Assembly (NCBI GenBank): GCA_029984035.1
Contig: JASBYJ010000002.1
Coordinates: 62,001 to 126,000, forward strand
From: Conchiformibius sp.
GTDB taxonomy: Bacteria > Pseudomonadota > Gammaproteobacteria > Burkholderiales > Neisseriaceae
Direction of reading: 5' to 3'
Length of the DNA stretch: 64,000 nt
The position numbers and the translations under genes were made by a program. The notes beneath the pieces were generated by a model, which ran no database searches, was not told the origin of the DNA, and worked only from the letters and a program-made list of their open reading frames with translations. Shown piece by piece: positions 62,461-64,000 of this stretch (positions within the stretch are counted from its first letter, which is position 1; each line of letters begins with the position of its first letter).

Positions 62461-64000
62461 ATGTCTGTAACTGATTTTCCTATTCCATCCGCTGGCCAAA
62501 AAAACTTTTGGTCGGCTCTTTCTTCAGGCAGCCTGCCTTATCTTTTGGTGCAGCATTTGCCGCGCCGCCAAACCAAAATCATTCTGACTGCCGACAGCGA
62601 AACCGCATTAAGGTTGCGCGAAGCGTGGCATTTTTTCCGTCCCGAAGACAATGCCTTGTTTTTGCCTGACTGGGAAACGCTGCCGTACGAGCATTTTTCG
62701 CCGCATCAGGATTTGGTATCCGAACGCTTGTCGGTATTGTGGCAGCTGAAAAACGGTGCGGTGGATGTCTTGTTTGTACCCGTTGCCACCGCCATGCAGC
62801 GTTTGGCACCGATGACTTTCCTTTTGGCGCATACGTTTTGGCTGAAAGTCCGACAGCATTTAGACTTGGAGGGTGTGCGCGCTACTTTGGCGGACGCCGG
62901 TTATTCTGCGGTGTCGAATGTGGTGGCGGCAGGGGAGTTTGCCGTGCGCGGAGGCATTATCGATTTGTTTCCGATGGGCAGCGGGCTGCCGTACCGCATT
63001 GATTTGTTTGGTAATGAAATCGACAGCATCAAAACATTCGACCCCGACAGCCAGCGTACTTTAGACAATATCAATGAAATCCGTTTGCTGCCTGCACACG
63101 AGTTTCCTACCGACAGCGATGCGCAAAAAATTTTCCGCAGCCGTTTTCGTGAAGAAATCGACAGCAACCCTGCGCAGGCAACGGTTTACCGTGCCGTGGA
63201 AAACGGACAGTTCGGCGCGGGTGTGGAATATTACCTGCCTTTGTTTTTCGAGCAGGAATGCAATCATCTTTTTGACTATATCGGTGAAAATGCAGTTGTA
63301 GTGTGTACCGCCGATGTGCATGCCTGTGCCAACCGCTTTTGGTCGGATGTCAAAACGCGTTATCAGATGGCACAAGGAGATGATGCCTATCCGCCTTTGC
63401 CGCCTGAGCATCTGTTTTTGTCGCCCGACCGCTTTTCAGGCTGCCTGAAACCCTATCCGCAAATTTGGACGCAGGATAGCGTACGGCATAATTTGGGAGA
63501 ATTGGCAGTCAACCGCCAATCCGAAGAGCCTTTATCGGCATTGCGGCAATTCTTATCCGACTTTGACGGCAAGGTTTTGATTTGTGCCGACAGCTTGGGG
63601 CGTCGCGAAACGATGGCGGCTTTTTTCAGGCAGCATGGCGTGCAGGCGGAATATGCGCAGGATTGGGCGGCATTTGTTTCAGGCAGCCTGAAGGTTGCTT
63701 TAACCGTGTCGCCGCTGGTTCAAGGTTTTGTTTTGCAAGATGAAAAAATAGCGGTAGTGACCGAAACCGAGTTATACCGCTATTTGGCGAAGCCGCGCCA
63801 ACGCCGCCGCAAATATACCGCTGTTTCCGATACCGCATTGCGGGATTTGGCCGAAATCAACATCGGCGACCCTGTGGTGCATCAGGAGCATGGGATTGCC
63901 CGTTATCAAGGTTTGGTAAATTTGGATTTCGGCGATGGCGACAGTGAAATGATGCTGCTGGAATATGCCAATGAGGCGCAGCTTTATGTACCGGTTTCGC
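62461..64000 (+). CDS. mfd: Transcription-repair coupling factor Mfd (C-terminus off the right edge)
   Basis: Removes RNA polymerase stalled at DNA damage and recruits UvrA. 513 codons are inside the window. The N-terminal UvrB-like module reads PYLLVQHLPRRQTKIILTADSE, LFLPDWETLPYEHFSPHQDLVSERL and GEFAVRGGIIDLFPMGSGLPYRIDLFGNEIDSIKTFDPDSQRTL. The window ends in the RNA-polymerase-interacting domain (GDPVVHQEHGIARYQGLVNLDFGDGDSEMMLLEYANEAQLYVPVS). The RecG-like motor lies beyond the edge. Two DUS in frame encode SGCLK and SGSLK. Confidence 0.96.
   Translation, partial: MSVTDFPIPSAGQKNFWSALSSGSLPYLLVQHLPRRQTKIILTADSETALRLREAWHFFRPEDNALFLPDWETLPYEHFSPHQDLVSERLSVLWQLKNGAVDVLFVPVATAMQRLAPMTFLLAHTFWLKVRQHLDLEGVRATLADAGYSAVSNVVAAGEFAVRGGIIDLFPMGSGLPYRIDLFGNEIDSIKTFDPDSQRTLDNINEIRLLPAHEFPTDSDAQKIFRSRFREEIDSNPAQATVYRAVENGQFGAGVEYYLPLFFEQECNHLFDYIGENAVVVCTADVHACANRFWSDVKTRYQMAQGDDAYPPLPPEHLFLSPDRFSGCLKPYPQIWTQDSVRHNLGELAVNRQSEEPLSALRQFLSDFDGKVLICADSLGRRETMAAFFRQHGVQAEYAQDWAAFVSGSLKVALTVSPLVQGFVLQDEKIAVVTETELYRYLAKPRQRRRKYTAVSDTALRDLAEINIGDPVVHQEHGIARYQGLVNLDFGDGDSEMMLLEYANEAQLYVPVS

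Overview
This window looks like a chromosomal segment from a member of the Neisseriaceae outside the meningococcus/gonococcus group. The main evidence is a very dense 12-bp DNA uptake sequence (DUS) family. The dialects AGGCAGCCTGAA and AGGCTGCCTGAA occur between and inside genes on both strands and often form inverted pairs. From memory of the published dialects these match the Kingella type and the Simonsiella type rather than the meningococcal ATGCCGTCTGAA. Two dRS3-type repeats, ntrY/ntrX, a pilF-pilG-pilD cluster and neisserial-style gene order agree. I cannot name a species.

Layout. 0-8 kb (minus strand): a DEAD-box helicase cut by the left edge, leuD-trpE, small lipoproteins, a two-domain glycosyltransferase and leuC. 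8-17 kb (plus): ubiK, comM, an LD-carboxypeptidase, rsmB, a DUF4390 protein and the ntrY/ntrX two-component system. 17-19 kb (minus): nfsA-like and clpX. 19-25.5 kb: a tandem glycine riboswitch driving gcvT, then a lipoprotein, a LysE-type exporter, an aldehyde dehydrogenase, an AT-rich RelA/SpoT-domain gene that looks acquired, and gcvH. 26-37 kb: recR, tRNA-Ile2(CAT), ftsK, ribH-nusB, argC, hisI, hisE, crcB and small genes. 37-46.5 kb: tadA, a DUS-packed spacer, cyaY-lptM-lysA, and pilF-pilG-pilD-coaE-zapD. 46.6-58.1 kb: a decayed prophage. 58-64 kb: rpe, yidB, glmM, dedA and the first part of mfd, cut by the right edge.

The prophage keeps an integrase, a DUF4224 protein, two toxin-antitoxin pairs (YefM-YoeB and a Doc toxin with a short upstream antitoxin), both terminase subunits and a Rha antirepressor. 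Its portal is truncated, most head and tail genes are gone, a Dit-like tail gene is frameshifted, and the last phage gene appears truncated against rpe. A cargo block at 53.1-55.5 kb carries an exported HicA-like protein, a DUF3841 protein, two LprI-like proteins and a SHOCT-domain membrane protein.

How parts work together: DUS, type IV pilus genes (pilF, pilG, pilD), comM and recR all belong to DNA uptake and recombination. gcvT and gcvH belong to glycine cleavage under riboswitch control. The most unusual signals are: (1) DUS copies built into the RNA structure of the glycine riboswitch, both the aptamer-1 P3 hairpin and the terminator stem; (2) six genes whose stop codon is supplied by the GCWGCCTGA core of a DUS; (3) a C4-type antisense RNA upstream of the Rha gene with two visible pairing sites, one over the ribosome binding site; (4) a HicA-fold protein with a signal peptide and four cysteines; (5) the isolated alarmone synthetase. 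All calls come from reading the sequence; no database search was run.
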